Shown in pieces: positions 63,987-64,000 of a stretch of 64,000 nucleotides of DNA (its first letter is position 1; each line of letters begins with the position of its first letter). The stretch spans positions 124,001-188,000 of the forward strand of contig NZ_SOEE01000005.1 in NCBI RefSeq assembly GCF_004366035.1, written 5' to 3'. The DNA comes from Cytobacillus oceanisediminis (GTDB taxonomy: Bacteria; Bacillota; Bacilli; Bacillales; Cytobacillaceae). The position numbers and the translations under genes were made by a program. Below the pieces are notes generated by a model. The model searched no databases. It was not told the DNA's origin and saw only the letters and a list, made by a program, of their open reading frames with translations.

Positions 63987-64000
63987 CAGATTTCATTTTT

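Noticed and set aside
1-64000. Prophage, transposase, rRNA, tRNA or known riboswitch classes
   Set aside because: I looked for integrase, capsid and transposase motifs, tRNA cloverleafs and familiar riboswitch cores and saw none that I could support.

Overview
The window is chromosomal DNA from a low-GC, endospore-forming, flagellated Gram-positive bacterium of the family Bacillaceae (Cytobacillus/Mesobacillus-like). This rests on the ywqB-ywqA, ywpG, ssbB, ywpF, fabZ, flhP-flhO block at the right end, on strong AGGAGG ribosome sites, a SleB-type cortex hydrolase, and FapR-like operators. No rRNA, tRNA, CRISPR array, transposase or prophage gene is visible.

Layout. 1-2.5 kb: the end of a sigma-54 activator, a STAS-like protein and a FapR-type-regulated acyl-ACP desaturase homologue. 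2.5-15.6 kb: an uptake and catabolic locus with four ADP-ribosylglycohydrolase-fold proteins, an ABC importer lacking its own ATPase, a ribokinase-family kinase, an AtuA-like/DUF4387 pair and a LacI regulator. Its two promoters each carry two copies of a TGTAACCGGTTACA-type operator. 15.9-24.4 kb: a p-aminobenzoyl-glutamate-type locus with an AbgT transporter, AbgB, two AbgA paralogues, a carbamoylase-type M20 hydrolase and a sensor/winged-helix regulator. 24.5-28.8 kb: two paralogous DUF1672-type lipoproteins and a lipase with a long helical C-terminus, matching the TilA/TslA immunity-toxin pair of the staphylococcal type VII system. 29.4-40 kb: exported enzymes (5'-nucleotidase, endonuclease/phosphatase, LysM-3D protein, SleB-like hydrolase, M14 carboxypeptidase) and a chemoreceptor. 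40.3-48 kb: a complete set of homologues of the E. coli yhfS-yhfZ genes, with paired candidate operators for YhfZ. 48.4-54 kb: a YwqG-like protein, a PAS chemoreceptor, a secreted esterase and an MFS carrier. 54.2-64 kb: ywqB-ywqA, ywpG, the ssbB operon, ywpF, a lipoprotein, fabZ with a FapR-like operator, a small membrane protein, and flhO-flhP.

Three non-coding repeat families stand out. TATTTGCA and TATCCGCA octamers lie in two arrays with the same alternating 20/21-bp step. A 52-bp tandem unit containing CTGTCCGAAG and GGTTCGGACT occurs at three sites, one of them inside the abg operon. A folded extragenic element lies next to fabZ.

The strongest candidates for undescribed biology are the four-glycohydrolase catabolic locus, the TslA/TilA-like module outside staphylococci, the yhf pathway with its regulator sites, and the helically phased repeat arrays. 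Functions given for unknown families are inferences from homology recognised by eye; no database search was run.
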